From: UBA12158 sp035562735
GTDB lineage: Bacteria; Patescibacteriota; Microgenomatia; UBA12405
Length of the DNA: 49,319 bases
Direction: 5' to 3'
NCBI GenBank assembly: GCA_035562735.1
Contig: DATMWB010000025.1
Location: forward strand, 1 to 49,319
Shown here: positions 48,459-49,319 of the stretch, piece after piece
Numbering within the stretch: position 1 is the stretch's first letter
Layout of the letters: every line of letters begins with the position of its first letter
Made by a program: the position numbers and the translations under genes
Notes under the pieces: generated by a model
Database searches by the model: none
What the model was told of the DNA's origin: nothing
The model's input: the letters and a program-made list of their open reading frames with translations, nothing else

Positions 48459-49262
48459 ATGCCACCTGTATTTTTTCCTCTATATTATCAATTGCTTGAA
48501 ACATATCACCCAGTTAGTTTCACCCCCACAACTCCAAATATCTCTATTGTCAAAACTATTCCCACTCCTTCTCCACAAGTTCTAGGAGTAAATACAAGCA
48601 ACACTTTTTACAACACCATTAACCTTGTTTTACTGGGTGATTCTATGATTGACACGCTATCATTGGATACTTGTCAGCTCTCTTTCAAACAATATTTTCC
48701 AAAAACAAAAGTTAATCTCCTCAAATACGGCTATGGTTCTACCAACATTGAATCAGCAAAGAAACGTCTAACTGAAACCACCACCTACAAAAATAGTAGT
48801 AATCCTTCTATTATTTCCCAAAATCCTGACATCATTTTGATTGAATCCTTCGCTTACAACAACTTTGGTAATTCACAATCGGGAATAGACCGTCAAACCC
48901 AAGCTCTAAAAGAGCTCACCTCCACTATAAAAGAACAACTTCCAAATACAAAAATTATCCTTGCTGCCACTATTGCTCCTGACTCTATTAGCTTCGGTAA
49001 TGGCATTAAAAATATGTACTTTTCCGCTCTAGAAAAAGTCGAAAAGACGAATACTATCAAGCTCTATCTCCAAAACATAATTAATTTTGCCAGTAAAAAT
49101 AATTTTGCTCTTGCCGATGCTTTTCATCCAAGTCTTTTTGGTCAAAATGGTCTTCCTCAGCTAATTAGTTCAAGTGATCACCTCCACCCCTCCAATCTTG
49201 GTACCGAATTGTTCTGTGACACTGTTGCCAAAAGTATTCTCACAAATCGTTTTATTAATTAA
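48459..49262 (+). CDS. SGNH/GDSL-family hydrolase
   Basis: 267 aa. LVLLGDSMIDTLS carries block I (GDS, nucleophile Ser near residue 62); YGYGSTNIES is block II (Gly) and SSDHLHPSNLG the Asp/His pair. The N-terminal 45 residues are Pro/Thr-rich (TPTTPNIS, TPSPQVLG), a linker or surface anchor region. Likely an esterase or deacetylase of surface polymers. 2 bp after hpf. Confidence 0.85.
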   Translation: MPPVFFPLYYQLLETYHPVSFTPTTPNISIVKTIPTPSPQVLGVNTSNTFYNTINLVLLGDSMIDTLSLDTCQLSFKQYFPKTKVNLLKYGYGSTNIESAKKRLTETTTYKNSSNPSIISQNPDIILIESFAYNNFGNSQSGIDRQTQALKELTSTIKEQLPNTKIILAATIAPDSISFGNGIKNMYFSALEKVEKTNTIKLYLQNIINFASKNNFALADAFHPSLFGQNGLPQLISSSDHLHPSNLGTELFCDTVAKSILTNRFIN

Positions 49263-49297
49263 TTGCTAATTTCGGTCACATCGATTAAAATAGCTCC

Positions 49298-49319
49298 ATG
49301 GCTAAATCTAAAAAAACAC
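49298..49319 (+). CDS. Start of a further gene (partial)
   Basis: MAKSKKT is all that is visible before the window ends. TAAAAT lies 6 nt before the ATG, the leaderless pattern typical of this genome. Function cannot be judged. Confidence 0.4.

Noticed and set aside
1..49319. CRISPR array or classical insertion sequence
   Set aside because: No regularly spaced repeats, cas genes or transposase-like frames were seen anywhere in the window.

Overview
The window is AT-rich, gene-dense DNA that looks like a Candidate Phyla Radiation (Patescibacteria) genome, most likely of the Microgenomates type. This is inferred from the gene set and not proven. The markers are a [NiFe] hydrogenase of the group 3b kind, ADP-forming acetyl-CoA synthetase, many tiny proteins, a sparse biosynthetic repertoire, a Wzy/TPR membrane ligase, a TraD-like ATPase and a mix of leaderless and Shine-Dalgarno genes. 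TGA is used as a normal stop, so the code-25 lineages (Gracilibacteria, Absconditabacteria) are excluded.

Region 1 (1-8.6 kb) is energy metabolism. It holds the C-terminal end of a hydrogenase large subunit, its maturation protease (antisense, overlapping the 3' end), a hydrogenase-linked unknown, a DMT transporter, a three-Cys ferredoxin, a 951-aa fusion of ADP-forming acetyl-CoA synthetase with a ferredoxin-NAD(P) reductase domain, an SDR dehydrogenase and a P-type cation ATPase. The fusion links substrate-level ATP formation to flavin electron transfer on one polypeptide and is the most unusual protein here.

Region 2 (8.7-14.7 kb) holds two multi-pass membrane proteins (one GT-C-like), an SPFH protein, a hexulose-phosphate-synthase-like protein, and a DUF5320/DUF134 pair behind a consensus promoter with a 22-bp palindrome.

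Region 3 (14.7-21.8 kb) is accessory: small ORFs, a methyltransferase, a 2H-like protein, an arsR-arsE-permease-arsF-arsG operon and three unknown proteins. Two 40-bp direct repeats bracket the operon.

Region 4 (21.8-26.5 kb) holds a Nudix hydrolase, a run of small membrane proteins (LapA, DUF3096, lmo0937-like, YggT), a ribbon-helix-helix protein, a GIY-YIG gene between a tRNA-Asn gene and a copy of its 3' end, and two transcription units whose leaders carry boxA-like sequences.

Region 5 (26.5-31.6 kb) has a TraD-like ATPase with an in-frame palindromic repeat, then unknown and tiny genes.

Region 6 (31.5-42.5 kb) is core: topA, a minimal DprA-like protein, PBP2, MreB, a metallopeptidase-like protein, a Wzy/TPR ligase, def, an RmlD-like protein and fmt.

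Region 7 (42.5-49.3 kb) has a lysine-rich basic protein, rpmB, a site-2 protease, DUF1858, an IscR-like regulator, a candidate ~250-nt structured RNA, a glycosyltransferase, iscU/iscS, three tRNAs, HPF, an SGNH hydrolase and the start of one more gene.

Many start codons lie 5-7 nt after a -10 box, which predicts leaderless mRNAs. A minority of genes have strong AAAGGAG(G) sites. All functional calls come from reading motifs; no database search was run.
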